Source: Planctomycetota bacterium (lineage in GTDB: Bacteria; Planctomycetota; Planctomycetia; Pirellulales; Lacipirellulaceae). Taken from it: a stretch of 64,000 bases of DNA. Below, piece after piece: positions 28,711-37,379 of this stretch. The stretch covers positions 62,001 through 126,000 of the forward strand of contig JAADGV010000111.1 of assembly GCA_013152205.1 (NCBI GenBank), given 5' to 3'. Numbering within the stretch: position 1 is the first letter of the stretch; each line of letters opens with the position of its first letter. The notes under the pieces were generated by a model. That model saw only the letters and a list, made by a program, of their open reading frames with translations, was not told the DNA's origin and did not search any database. A program made the translations under genes and the position numbers.

Positions 28711-28769
28711 TGAAATTCCTTTCTTGTTTTCATTTTGAGTATACGGCGTATCGCTACTGTTGTTATTTT

Positions 28770-28793
28770 CCGGCCAGGATGGCCGGGCTATGG
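28770..28793. repeat. 24-bp palindromic dispersed repeat, copy 3 of 3
   Basis: Identical to 3701-3724 and 20567-20590. Here it ends 13 bp before the proposed TTG start of the signal-peptidase-like gene. Confidence 0.85.
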
Positions 28794-28806
28794 GGGGATT
28801 ATTGCC

Positions 28807-30040
28807 TTGCTTGCTAAATCGCTTCATTTAATTGTTGGTACGCTGCTGTTGGCGATTGCGGTGCGTACCTGGTTGGTGATGGGGTTGGTTGCGCCGGTGA
28901 CTGTGTCGGGTAGCTCGATGGTGCCGACGCTTCGTGGCGAGTATGTCGTGGCATGCTGCCCTCGCTGTGAAATGTTGTTTGATGTTGGTGCCGAGTTTGC
29001 TGCGCAGACGACCTTTGCTGCTTGCCCCCGCTGTGCGGAGCCTTTTGTGCGGCTGACCGCCCTGCCCTTTCAAGCTAGTGATCGGCTTTGGATAGATCGA
29101 ACTGCGTTTGCTTGGCGCGCACCTCGACGTTGGGAGGTGGCCGTTTGGGTTTGTCCGCACGATGCTGCTCAACTTTGCGTGAAGCGAGTCGTTGGGCTTG
29201 CTGGCGAGTCGGTTCTTCTTGCTGAAGGTGATGTTTGGGTGAACGGGAGGATTCTTCGGAAATCGCTTGCCGAGCAATTGGTATTGCGACAAGTGGTTCA
29301 TGCAGCTGATGGGATTGTTTCGCGTTGGAAGGCGCAAAACGACGAGGCTTGGCAATGGCAGAAGGGACGTTGGCAATGTCAGGCTGACGAGGATGGCAGA
29401 GAGCATTGGTTGCGGTACGCCCATTTGAAGGGGCAGCCGGTGACGGACGATTCGAGCTACAACGCAGGCGTGTCGCGGCGATTGAATCGAGTACGCGATT
29501 TTTTGTTGGGTGGCCAGCTTCGCGTGGCGGGCGAAGCGGCGGTGGCTTTGGAAATCGACGATGGCCAGCATGTGCATCGGGTGATCGTTCTGGCTTCTGA
29601 GGGGACCATCCGTTTTGATCAGGAGGGCGAGGTGCTGGCGCGAGGGCATTTGTCGGCTTCGATTTGCGATCAACTGCTGGCGGGGGAGGCGGTAGAGTTT
29701 GTGTTCTCGAATTTTGATCGGCGACTGCTATTGGCGTTGGAGGGCCATGTGGAATTGGAGTTCCCTTTGCCTGAAGGCAAATCGCCGATGGTTGGGAGTG
29801 CTGAGCCGGTTGCTGTTTGCTGTTGGGGCTTGGGGTGGGAGGGTGTCGCTTGAAGGGTTGGTTCTGTATCGGGACGCTTACTACGACAGTCCTACGATGC
29901 GTAACGCAGCCGACGCCATCTCCCTCGGACGAGGGGAATATTTCTTACTGGGCGACAATGCCCCGATTTCGGTCGATAGCCGACGATGGGGGCCTGTGCC
30001 CGGCCGACTGCTGCTCGGCAAGCCGGTGGGGGTACGCTAG
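28807..30040 (+). pseudogene. Signal peptidase I paralogue disrupted by a 7-bp tandem duplication
   Basis: The first frame (to a stop at 29853) starts with a transmembrane helix, then the catalytic Ser box VSGSSMVPTLRGE, two CPRC zinc-ribbon knuckles (CCPRCEMLFD and AACPRCAEPF) and the Lys box CVKRVVGLAGES. The conserved C-terminal boxes GEYFLLGDNAPISVDSRRWG are in the +1 frame, ending at 30040. The frames join at 29812-29825, where GCTGTTT is repeated as GCTGTTG; deleting seven bases gives an uninterrupted EPVAVGAWGGRVSLEGL. The gene therefore encodes a truncated product or is a recent pseudogene, unless this is a sequencing error. The TTG at 28807 behind GGGGGG is the proposed start. A full-length relative follows at 30334. 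Confidence 0.82.
29812..29825 (+). repeat. 7-bp tandem duplication causing the frameshift
   Basis: GCTGTTT (29812-29818) is followed directly by GCTGTTG (29819-29825). Removing either unit restores the signal peptidase reading frame. Confidence 0.85.
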
Positions 30041-30087
30041 CACGATAGTCTGGCAGGCAGGGCGATTGCTAAGCCGCAGGTTTCGTT

Positions 30088-30148
30088 GTAGCCGCAGGCG
30101 GAAGCTGCGGTCGAGCCTGAAAAAACCGCGGCTTCCGCTCGCGGCTAC
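30088..30148 (+). repeat. 60-bp hairpin repeat (GCAGGCGGAAGC family), copy 1 of 3
   Basis: It begins GTAGCCGCAGGCGGAAGC and ends with the imperfect reverse complement GGCTTCCGCTCGCGGCTAC around an A-rich centre (CCTGAAAAAACCG). Copies at 35491-35550 (opposite orientation, judged by the A/T centre) and 55380-55439 (same orientation). Confidence 0.85.
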
Positions 30149-30333
30149 TACAGAAGCAGTGACTTTGCAATTGTCCTTCGCTTTCGGAGGCGGCGTTTCC
30201 TGGGATTGGGAATTTCGGCTATATTGTCTGACTTCTGGCGAAGAACCTTTGTTCCCGTAATTCGGGGCGGCCTGTAAGATCGCCGCCAGTTGCGAAGTTT
30301 GCTTACCTCCTATTCAGAAATTCTGACCTCAAT

Positions 30334-32271
30334 ATGGCTAATAAGAAGAACTCTAAGATGCGTCGTGTTTCGCAGGCGGAAGCCCAGACCGCTGAAGCGG
30401 CCTCGCCGGGGGGGGGGATGCATGCGGTGCGAGAGACGATCGAGTCGATTGTTATTGCCTTTGTATTGGCGTTTTTGTTTCGTACGTTTGAAGCCGAGGC
30501 GTTTGTGATTCCGACCGGATCGATGTCGCCTTCGCTTCAGGGTCAGCATAAAGATGTTGATTGCACGGAGTGCGGCTATCGATTTCGGGTGTCCGCCAGT
30601 AGCGAAGGCGAAGATAACATCCGAATGTTTGCGGAGCTGCAACGAAGGGGAGGTTCGCTCCACGGTCGCCAGGATTTGATGAACCAAATTTCTGGTAACG
30701 AAGTGGTTGCCGGCATGTGTCCGATGTGTCGACAGACCATGGCATTCCGAACCGACTTGCCTGCGGGAGTTCCTTCGTACGTCAATCAGGAGGATTTGGA
30801 AAAGCACACGAGTTACCCGGGCGATCGCATTTTGGTCAATAAGTATTGCTATTTGTACAACGACCCGCTTCGCTGGGATGTCGTGGTGTTCAAATATCCT
30901 GGCAATGGGGAGATGAACTACATCAAGCGTTTGGTTGGCTTGCCGGGCGAGACCGTCCAGATCTATCAGGGGGATATCTTCACGCGTCCCGAGGGCGAGC
31001 AGCAAGATTTTCGGATCGAGCGTAAGCCGGCGGATAAGGTTCGAGTGATGCTGCAACCGGTGCATGACACCGACTACGACTCGGCCGAACTTTACCAAGC
31101 AGGTTGGCCTTTGCGTTGGTCGGCTTCGAGTGGTTGGCAAGTGGAAGCCAACGTCGGAGACCAGACGGTGGATCAGAAATTTACCGTTGAATCGGCAGAC
31201 GTTGCTGATGGGGTCGCTTGGTTGCGTTATCAACATCTTCCGCCCAGCGAAAACGATTGGGCCATCGTTCGTGCGTTTGCTAAGACCGGCGAGCATCAGG
31301 GGCAGAGCAAAGCGGAGCTTCTAAAAGACGCTCGGCCGCAGTTGATTCGCGATTTCAATTCGTACAATGCCTCGCGGCTTCGCCGGGAGATTTTTCGTTC
31401 CGGGTGGGAGATGCCGCCGCGGAACCTTGGCATGCACTGGGTAAGCGACTTGGCAGTGGAGTGCGACGTTGAGGTTGAGAAAGCCGCTGGCGAGTTGGTC
31501 CTCGATTTGGTTGAGTCGGGCAAGCACTTTCGTTGCACGATCGATCTGAAAACGGGAGAGGCTAAGCTCGGCATCGATGGGCTTGATAGCTATGGCCCGG
31601 TCGGGGCGACCACGGTGAAATCAGCCGGCGACTATCGCCTGGTGTTCGCCAATGTGGACGATCAACTGCTGCTATGGGTCGACGATGAATTGGTTGATTT
31701 TGGCGACTCGACCTACGAGGTTGAGGAGCTGTTTTCGAAGCGCGACGAGATGATCCCTCGTACTAGCGAAGAGGACGCCGGCGATTTATCTCCGGTTGGT
31801 GTCGGCGCTCGCGGTACCTCGTTGGTGATCACTCGGCTCCAGGTGTTTCGTGATATTTACTATGGAGCGATCGACTGGCATGACGCGAATAAGGCTTCAG
31901 ACTACAAGCCGGTCCATATCGCGACGGAATTGGCGGACGGTACTCGGGTACCTTCGCTGCGTAGCGTGAAGCAGTTGTTTGTTGAGCCGGGCAGTTGGGC
32001 TAGATTTTCAACACGTCAGCGACGAGATTTCGAGGTGGAGGAGGGTCAGTTGTTTGTGTTAGGCGACAATAGCCCAGCTAGCTCGGACTGTCGGCTTTGG
32101 ACGGCTGGAAACGGCAGGGATGGTTCGAGACCAGGTGGGCCGTATTTTGATCGTCGTTTGCTGATAGGCAAAGCGGTGTTTGTATTTTGGCCCCACTCGT
32201 GGGGAGGGATCCCGGGATTGCAGAAGCTTCCGGGCTTTCCGAATTTTGGCGACATGAGAATTGTTAGATAG
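30334..32271 (+). CDS. lepB: Signal peptidase I, expanded planctomycete form
   Basis: A 645-residue type I leader peptidase, about twice the usual length. It cleaves signal peptides on the outer face of the inner membrane. An N-terminal membrane helix (about 36-52) leads to the catalytic Ser63 box PTGSMSPSL. A zinc-ribbon-like insert follows (Cys77, Cys80, Cys129, Cys132), then DRILVNKYCY and the catalytic Lys198 box YIKRLVGLPGE. A further insert of about 300 residues (about 220-530), containing a lectin-like beta-rich stretch, separates this from the C-terminal FVLGDNSPASSDCRLW box. It follows the frameshifted paralogue by 293 bp and precedes an LptB-like ATPase by 36 bp. Confidence 0.92.
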   Translation: MANKKNSKMRRVSQAEAQTAEAASPGGGMHAVRETIESIVIAFVLAFLFRTFEAEAFVIPTGSMSPSLQGQHKDVDCTECGYRFRVSASSEGEDNIRMFAELQRRGGSLHGRQDLMNQISGNEVVAGMCPMCRQTMAFRTDLPAGVPSYVNQEDLEKHTSYPGDRILVNKYCYLYNDPLRWDVVVFKYPGNGEMNYIKRLVGLPGETVQIYQGDIFTRPEGEQQDFRIERKPADKVRVMLQPVHDTDYDSAELYQAGWPLRWSASSGWQVEANVGDQTVDQKFTVESADVADGVAWLRYQHLPPSENDWAIVRAFAKTGEHQGQSKAELLKDARPQLIRDFNSYNASRLRREIFRSGWEMPPRNLGMHWVSDLAVECDVEVEKAAGELVLDLVESGKHFRCTIDLKTGEAKLGIDGLDSYGPVGATTVKSAGDYRLVFANVDDQLLLWVDDELVDFGDSTYEVEELFSKRDEMIPRTSEEDAGDLSPVGVGARGTSLVITRLQVFRDIYYGAIDWHDANKASDYKPVHIATELADGTRVPSLRSVKQLFVEPGSWARFSTRQRRDFEVEEGQLFVLGDNSPASSDCRLWTAGNGRDGSRPGGPYFDRRLLIGKAVFVFWPHSWGGIPGLQKLPGFPNFGDMRIVR

Positions 32272-32307
32272 AGAATTTATTCCTTACGTCACGGAGGACG
32301 ATTACCG

Positions 32308-33144
32308 GTGTCTATGCTGAAAGTAACTGGGCTGGTTAAGAATTATGGGCGCCGTCGTGTTGTGGATGGTGTCAATTTTTCGGTTGATCGGGGCGAAATT
32401 GTTGGCCTGTTGGGGCCGAATGGTGCCGGCAAAACGACAACTTTTCGTATGACCTGCGGTATGGTCGAACCCGATGCGGGCAAAGTTTGCTTGGGGGGCA
32501 CCGAGGTAACCAGTTGGCCCATGTTTCGCCGTGCTAAGGAAGGAGGCATGGGCTACCTTGCGCAGGAGTCGAGCGTTTTTCGAAAATTGTCGGTGCAGAA
32601 TAATTTGCTGGGCGTGATGGAGATGCTCGGCATGAATCGCAAAACGCGTCGCCGTCGGTGCGACGAGCTGATGGATCAATTCGGCATCACCAAGCTCCGA
32701 CGGAGTAAGGCGATGTCGCTTTCTGGGGGCGAGCGTCGACGTTTGGAAATCGCCCGTTGTTTGGTTTCCGATCCAAAAATCATTTTGCTCGACGAACCGT
32801 TTACTGGGATCGATCCGGTAACAATCGCCAGCATCCAGGACATTGTTCGGAATTTGCGCGCCCGTGGCATTTCGATTTTGATCACCGATCACCAAGTTCG
32901 CGAAACCTTGCAAATTACCGACCGCAGTTATGTGATTCGCGAGGGTCAGGTGTTGTGCCATGGGACGCCTGAGGTGGTGCTGCAGAATCCCGAGGCTCGG
33001 AAATACTACTTCGGCGAGGGGATGGACGTCGGCTTGCAAGGTCCAGACACTACGGAAGACCTGGTATCGACTGGTCGGATGGCGGCCATTCGAGGTCGTT
33101 TAACGGGCCGTCGGCCAAACGAACCCCGCGAAGGGGCGGCCTAG
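32308..33144 (+). CDS. lptB: ABC transporter ATP-binding protein, LptB type
   Basis: A 278-residue ATPase. Walker A GPNGAGKTT, the Q-loop YLAQESSVFRKL, the signature LSGGERRRLEIAR, Walker B IILLDEPFTGIDP and the switch His in ILITDH are all intact. The text around the Q-loop and FTGIDP matches LptB, the cytoplasmic motor of the Lpt system that moves lipopolysaccharide to the outer membrane. The GTG at 32308 has GGAGG ten bases upstream and is preferred to the ATG at 32314. The C-terminal tail of about 35 residues is charged and longer than in E. coli LptB. It probably shares a transcript with lepB (36-bp gap). No other lpt gene is in the window. Confidence 0.9.
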   Translation: MSMLKVTGLVKNYGRRRVVDGVNFSVDRGEIVGLLGPNGAGKTTTFRMTCGMVEPDAGKVCLGGTEVTSWPMFRRAKEGGMGYLAQESSVFRKLSVQNNLLGVMEMLGMNRKTRRRRCDELMDQFGITKLRRSKAMSLSGGERRRLEIARCLVSDPKIILLDEPFTGIDPVTIASIQDIVRNLRARGISILITDHQVRETLQITDRSYVIREGQVLCHGTPEVVLQNPEARKYYFGEGMDVGLQGPDTTEDLVSTGRMAAIRGRLTGRRPNEPREGAA

Positions 33145-33571
33145 TGCGTCTTGCCTTTTTTTGTTCGCAAGAGTGTTCTGCGGTAGGATGTCGTGGCCGA
33201 CACCGCTAGAGCAGTTCCCTCAATTATGTAGCCACAGAGTTCACAGAGAACACTGAGATAAGGTTACTCGCTTCAGTATTTTCTCTGAGACCTCAGTGTG
33301 CTCTGTGGCTATGCTTTTATAAGAAATGCTCTAACGAAACCACTTTGGGATCGGGAACATCAATTGGTATGTTGTTCTAGAGCAAGGAGTAGGCTCTTGC
33401 CATCGGGGCCGTTCATTTTTTCTAGCTGGGTATTTCTGTGATTTCTGCTATGCTCGTCGGTCTCGACCACGCTTTTCTCCTTCGAAAAATTTCTGTGTGT
33501 TGGTTGGTGCCCGGTATCGAAAATCGGGGCCTATTTGCCTTTTGAGCCATTCCTGTTTCCCGGGCGCCTTT
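33145..33571. other. Intergenic region between lptB and the SDR gene
   Basis: 427 bp containing a GGATGTCGTGGCCGACACCG palindrome (33187-33206; the same string lies at 14985-15004) and the inverted repeat 33207-33334. The rest holds the presumed promoter of the SDR gene. No gene is supported. Confidence 0.45.
33207..33334. repeat. TAGAGCA-ended inverted-repeat element, copy 2
   Basis: The 128-bp element starts TAGAGCAGTTC and ends with the reverse complement of TAGAGCATTTC. Inner arms are built on AGCCACAGAGTTCACAGAG and CTCTGTGGCTATGC. Its right 72 bp align gaplessly with 11057-11128 (7 mismatches). Confidence 0.8.
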
Positions 33572-34441
33572 ATGAACAAGCCTTTGCGCACCGTGTTGAT
33601 AACGGGTTGTTCTTCTGGCATTGGTCGGGCGACGGCACTTTTGTTGGCGGAGAGTGGCTTTCGCGTATTGGCAGGCGTCCGTAGTGCCGACCAAGCGGCA
33701 AAGCTAGTTCAGCCGGAGCTTCCCTCGCTGGAGCCTTTGCAGCTTGATGTGACCAACGAGAAGGACGTCGCTAGTGCCGTTGAGTTTGCCGAATCGACAT
33801 GCCCGAGGGGTCTTTATGGATTGGTCAACAATGCTGGAGTGGGGCTACCTGCGGCAGTCGAACTATCGACCCTGGACGAGTTTCGGCATCTGCTGGAAGT
33901 CAACACAATTGCTCCGTTGCGGATGATTCAGAGCTTTTTGCCATTGCTGCGAAAATCGCCGGGTCGGGTGATCAACATGTCTTCGATGAATGGCATGATA
34001 GCGTTGCCGATGGTAGGCGCTTATTCGGCCAGCAAATTTGCCTTAGAAGCGTTGTCCGACACTTTGCGAGTAGAACTTCGCCCGTGGAAAATTCCAGTGA
34101 CGGTCATCCGACCGGGCCAAGTTCGGACCTCAATATTCGACAAGGCTCGCGATTCAATCGATGAACGAATTCAAGAGATTCCTGACGATCTCAAAAGTGG
34201 CTACGACGCGATGTATCTCCGTGCTCGAGAGTTCAACGAGCGTGGAGCCAAGTCGACTACTTCTCCTGAAATGGTGGCTTCGATCGTACGAAAAGCGTTG
34301 AACTCGAGATGGCCTCGTCCCCATTACACGGTCGGTTACGACGTCCTCGGGATGCAGATTGCCAAGTCGTTGGTTTCCAAGCGTTTGCTCGACCGTATTT
34401 TTGCACGGGTAATGAACCTGGGCGACTATCAAAAACCTTGA
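33572..34441 (+). CDS. Short-chain dehydrogenase/reductase
   Basis: A 289-residue classical SDR using NAD(P)H. The ATG at 33572 (MNKPLRTVLITG) is chosen because the Rossmann motif TGCSSGIG starts about ten residues later, as usual; the longer frame has no coding character. Visible motifs are LDVTNEKDV, NNAGVG, the active-site Ser in INMSSMNG, YSASK with Tyr and Lys, and RPGQVRT. A C-terminal extension of about 60 residues follows. The pattern is close to SDRs acting on retinol-, steroid- or short-chain-alcohol-like substrates, but the true substrate is unknown. It stands alone between repeat elements. Confidence 0.9.
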   Translation: MNKPLRTVLITGCSSGIGRATALLLAESGFRVLAGVRSADQAAKLVQPELPSLEPLQLDVTNEKDVASAVEFAESTCPRGLYGLVNNAGVGLPAAVELSTLDEFRHLLEVNTIAPLRMIQSFLPLLRKSPGRVINMSSMNGMIALPMVGAYSASKFALEALSDTLRVELRPWKIPVTVIRPGQVRTSIFDKARDSIDERIQEIPDDLKSGYDAMYLRAREFNERGAKSTTSPEMVASIVRKALNSRWPRPHYTVGYDVLGMQIAKSLVSKRLLDRIFARVMNLGDYQKP

Positions 34442-34557
34442 GGGGGTCGTTACTCAAACTAAAAAAGGGAGCCCGCGAATCACGCGAATAGACGCGAAAT
34501 TTTTTGTTTTTTCAGCTATTGTAACAGTTCGGCCAACTGAAGTCATAGAACGCGGAT

Positions 34558-34683
34558 GAACACAGATCGGATGGATTTTCGCAGATACAAAAAAAGATCG
34601 TTGAAGTCATAGGGCTAAAGATCGAAACAGATGGTTGACAAGAATCGTCTTGCCATCTGCGACTATCTGCTAAATCTGTGTTC
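34558..34683. repeat. Inverted-repeat element (GAACACAGAT)
   Basis: Arms GAACACAGAT (34558-34567) and ATCTGTGTTC (34674-34683), extended outward by weaker pairing (CTGAAGTCATAGAA with TTCTATTCTGCTTCA), lie in the gap between the SDR and peroxiredoxin genes. A separate GCGAATCACGCGAATAGACG stretch lies at about 34477-34496. Confidence 0.65.
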
Positions 34684-34708
34684 TATTCTGCTTCACTCGG
34701 CTGAAGCG

Positions 34709-35290
34709 TTATAGCTTTTCAATCACTTTTAGGACTGTCTCGGCGTCTTTCATGAAGTTGACCGACGTGTCTTTGTGTGCGATTTTCCCTTGTTTGTCGA
34801 TGACGAACGTCCAACGCATCGCGGTTACTCCACGTTGAAGTGTTACCTTTTTTCCTTGAATCATTCGATCGATCGATCCACCAGCGGTCGTTTTTACGCC
34901 AAAGGCGTCGGCAATTTTACCTTCAGGGTCGGCCAGTAAGGTGAAGTTCAGTTGGAATTCATTTTTGAAGTGTTTGTGGTTTTCTGGCGTGTCGCCACTC
35001 ACGCCGACGATCTCGACATCCTCTCGCTTTAGTTCTGAAAGGGCGTCTCGATAGTTGCAGGCTTGTTTTGTGCAACCGGGGGTCATGTCTGCGGGATAAA
35101 AATAGACGACGACAACTTTTTTACCTGATCGGCTTTTGGAATCCCAGGGTTTGTTATTTTCATCGGTTCCAGAAAAGACCGGTGCTTTGTCGCCAACTTT
35201 AAGTACGACCGGTTTTTCGTCTCCCCAACTGTGATTGGTTGGCAAAATCAAAACAGCAAAGCAGAGAAGCAAAAATTTAGGAATGGACAT
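34709..35290 (-). CDS. Exported peroxiredoxin, Bcp/PrxQ type
   Basis: A 193-residue thiol peroxidase reducing H2O2 and organic peroxides. The ATG at 35290 has GGAGA nine bases upstream and starts a signal peptide (MSIPKFLLLCFAVLILP), so the enzyme should act outside the cytoplasm, unlike typical Bcp. The peroxidatic Cys is in YPADMTPGCTKQACNYRD and the resolving Cys lies five residues later, the PrxQ alpha-2 arrangement. The Thr and Pro of the TPGC motif are intact, and GVSGDTPENHKHF is typical of the family. It is monocistronic. Confidence 0.92.
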   Translation of the reverse strand: MSIPKFLLLCFAVLILPTNHSWGDEKPVVLKVGDKAPVFSGTDENNKPWDSKSRSGKKVVVVYFYPADMTPGCTKQACNYRDALSELKREDVEIVGVSGDTPENHKHFKNEFQLNFTLLADPEGKIADAFGVKTTAGGSIDRMIQGKKVTLQRGVTAMRWTFVIDKQGKIAHKDTSVNFMKDAETVLKVIEKL

Positions 35291-35630
35291 GGTATTTTCT
35301 CCAGGCAAAGTGAGCCGAGGGGCTGATCCTGTTCATGTGTCTCGGAGTACAGATGATGCGAACCGCATTGTACGATGGAGACTTCAAAATTGGCCGACTT
35401 TTTTGGACAAGCTGGGTGAATTTAGAGGGGTTTTTGCGGTTCCCCGCTTTTGCGTCTGGGCCGGACGACGGCATAGCCCGAGGTTCTGTTGTAGCCGCAG
35501 GCGGAAGCCGCGGTTTTTTCAGGTTCAACCGCAGCTTCCGCCTGCGGCTAGCATGGGTGGACAGAGGGCAACTCATTGGGCAAAGTGAAGGGGTGTTTGG
35601 TTTTTTGAATACCTGAAGTTTTCAACGTCT
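35291..35630. other. Divergent intergenic region with hairpin repeat copy 2
   Basis: 340 bp between the peroxiredoxin and J-domain genes. The 60-bp hairpin repeat at 35491-35550 is the only recognisable element. Confidence 0.4.
35491..35550 (-). repeat. 60-bp hairpin repeat (GCAGGCGGAAGC family), copy 2 of 3
   Basis: Same family as 30088-30148 and 55380-55439, inverted relative to them: the centre reads GGTTTTTTCAGGTTCAAC instead of its complement. Confidence 0.85.
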
Positions 35631-36035
35631 ATGATCACCGGAATTCTAATCGCGAAGACTTGGCCTGACGGGATCGACGCCACGCTGACGGTCGTCTATC
35701 TGGCGCTGATCATTGGGTTGCCGTTGTTGGGGTATGTGTTCATGTTTCTCGATTTTCGGCGTTATCTTCGATCGCTCCGTCGGGCGATGGTACTGGTAGC
35801 CCAGGCGACGCCATTCACTCCTTACTGGGCCCTGAAAGAGCGTCCGCCGTGCTTAGAAGCACTCGATCTTTGGCCGTCTTGTAGCGAAGAAGATGTGCTA
35901 TCGGCTTATCGCGAAAGGGTAAAATCGCTGCATCCGGATAGCGGCGGGGATATGCAGAAGTTTTTGAAATTGCAACAGCACTTCGAGCAGGCATTGCATT
36001 TGGTACGTGGCCAAGAAGGGCAGAGGGGTAGCTAG
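35631..36035 (+). CDS. Membrane-anchored J-domain protein
   Basis: A 134-residue protein with one N-terminal membrane helix (about 17-41, LTVVYLALIIGLPLLGYVFM), a basic stretch RRYLRSLRRAM, and a C-terminal J-domain-like segment: ALDLWPSCSEEDVLSAYRER followed by the diagnostic HPD tripeptide in KSLHPDSGGD and the LQQHFEQAL helix. It should recruit a DnaK-type Hsp70 to the inner membrane; the client is unknown. It is 169 bp upstream of lpxD on the same strand and could be co-transcribed with the lipid A genes. The domain is short but HPD is intact. Confidence 0.78.
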   Translation: MITGILIAKTWPDGIDATLTVVYLALIIGLPLLGYVFMFLDFRRYLRSLRRAMVLVAQATPFTPYWALKERPPCLEALDLWPSCSEEDVLSAYRERVKSLHPDSGGDMQKFLKLQQHFEQALHLVRGQEGQRGS

Positions 36036-36204
36036 CAGTCGATCTGCTATTGCTTGTCGGGCAGAAGAGGGGGTACGATCTGGCATTCAAATTACACGAT
36101 CATACGCTTCCTATGCTGAATGGGCGGTCTTTCGTACTAAGCAACCCTGCTGGTCGTCAGAGCTACCGTTCCGGCTTAGATACCTGGTTGGAAAGGATTC
36201 CTCA

Positions 36205-37272
36205 ATGTCGACCACCCTGGCCGACCTCGCCAAACTTGTGAATGGGCGCCTCGTTGGCGAGCCTACGACTGTAATCACGGGGGCTGCAACTTTAGATGTC
36301 GTGGAACCGGGGCAGATTACACTGGCCGACCATTCTGACCGCGCTTCCAAGTTAGCCGAATCGGCTGCTGCGGCCGCGATTGTCTCTGAGCAAGTTGTTT
36401 GTGAACAAAAACCGGCGATTGTCGTGGACGACGTCCACGAAGCCTTTGCCCAGGTCGTGGGCCACTTTCGGCCTACTTTCGTCCGGCAGAGCGTTGGTAT
36501 TAGTAGCGATGCGGTAATTAGCCCAACGGCCCAGCTTGCTGAGAATGTTGACGTTCATCCTTTAGCGGTAATCGGCGAAGGCGTTGTAATTGGCAGCGGG
36601 TCGACGATTCATGCAGGCGCAAAAATTCTGCCAGGCTGTGTTCTCGGTTGCAACGTCGAGATATTTCCGAATGCCGTCCTCTACGAAAATACCCGAGTTG
36701 GCGATCGGTCGCTAATCCATGCGGGTGCCGTGCTCGGAGCTTACGGGTTTGGCTATCGGCAGATCGAAGGTCGCCATGAGCTATCTGCCCAGCTAGGAAA
36801 TGTCGAGATTGGCTGTGATGTGGAGATTGGTGCTTGTACGACGATTGATCGAGGCACGTATGGGCCAACGATCATCGGTGATGGCACGAAGATCGACGAC
36901 TTAGTACAGATAGCGCATAACTGTCGGTTCGGAAAACATAACCTTATCTGCGGACAGGTTGGCGTCGCTGGCACTACCACAACTGGCGACTACGTCGTCA
37001 TGGCGGGTCAGGTTGGAGTGCGTGACCATGTTCATATCGGTACAAGTGCCGTGATTTGTTCGAAGTCGGGTATTTCGAACGATGTACCCGAGGGCGAAGT
37101 GATGCTTGGTCAGCCGGCCATTCCAGTACGCCGGCAGAAACTACAGTTTGCCGCGGCTGCTAGACTCCCTGAGATGCGTAAACAGTTTCGTGCGATGCAG
37201 CGACAAATTGAAGCGATGCAAAAGCAGTTGGACGAAAACAGCAAGGATCAACCGGACGAACAAGCTGCTTAA
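36205..37272 (+). CDS. lpxD: UDP-3-O-acylglucosamine N-acyltransferase
   Basis: A 355-residue LpxD, the third step of lipid A synthesis (transfer of a 3-hydroxyacyl chain from ACP to UDP-3-O-acyl-GlcN). The ATG at 36205 has AAGGA seven bases upstream; the longer frame is spurious. The N-terminal uridine-binding domain (about 1-105) precedes a left-handed beta-helix of hexapeptide repeats (VVIGSGSTIHAGAKI and so on). The catalytic His is in DDLVQIAHNCRFG and the GYRQIEGRHELSAQLGNVEI loop is typical. The C-terminal helix (RKQFRAMQRQIEAMQKQLDE) is the trimerisation/ACP-recognition coil. lpxI follows at 107 bp, indicating a lipid A operon. Confidence 0.95.
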   Translation: MSTTLADLAKLVNGRLVGEPTTVITGAATLDVVEPGQITLADHSDRASKLAESAAAAAIVSEQVVCEQKPAIVVDDVHEAFAQVVGHFRPTFVRQSVGISSDAVISPTAQLAENVDVHPLAVIGEGVVIGSGSTIHAGAKILPGCVLGCNVEIFPNAVLYENTRVGDRSLIHAGAVLGAYGFGYRQIEGRHELSAQLGNVEIGCDVEIGACTTIDRGTYGPTIIGDGTKIDDLVQIAHNCRFGKHNLICGQVGVAGTTTTGDYVVMAGQVGVRDHVHIGTSAVICSKSGISNDVPEGEVMLGQPAIPVRRQKLQFAAAARLPEMRKQFRAMQRQIEAMQKQLDENSKDQPDEQAA

Positions 37273-37379
37273 TCTGAAAGCAGATCCTTTTTTAAGTACA
37301 TGCCCGTACGGTTACGATTGGCCGTTTTCTTGGCAGTTTCCTGAAAGATCTCGATCACGCATTTTGGAAAGTTGCTCTG

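Noticed and set aside
28735-29853. Intact 372-residue signal peptidase
   Set aside because: The frame lacks the conserved C-terminal box, which is present in the +1 frame directly after a 7-bp duplication, so it is treated as a frameshifted gene.
30310-31296. 328-codon minus-strand frame opposite lepB
   Set aside because: Antisense shadow of the signal peptidase gene; no domain or start signal.
36007-36204. N-terminal extension of lpxD
   Set aside because: It overlaps the end of the J-domain gene, has no LpxD similarity, and the internal ATG at 36205 has a good ribosome-binding site.
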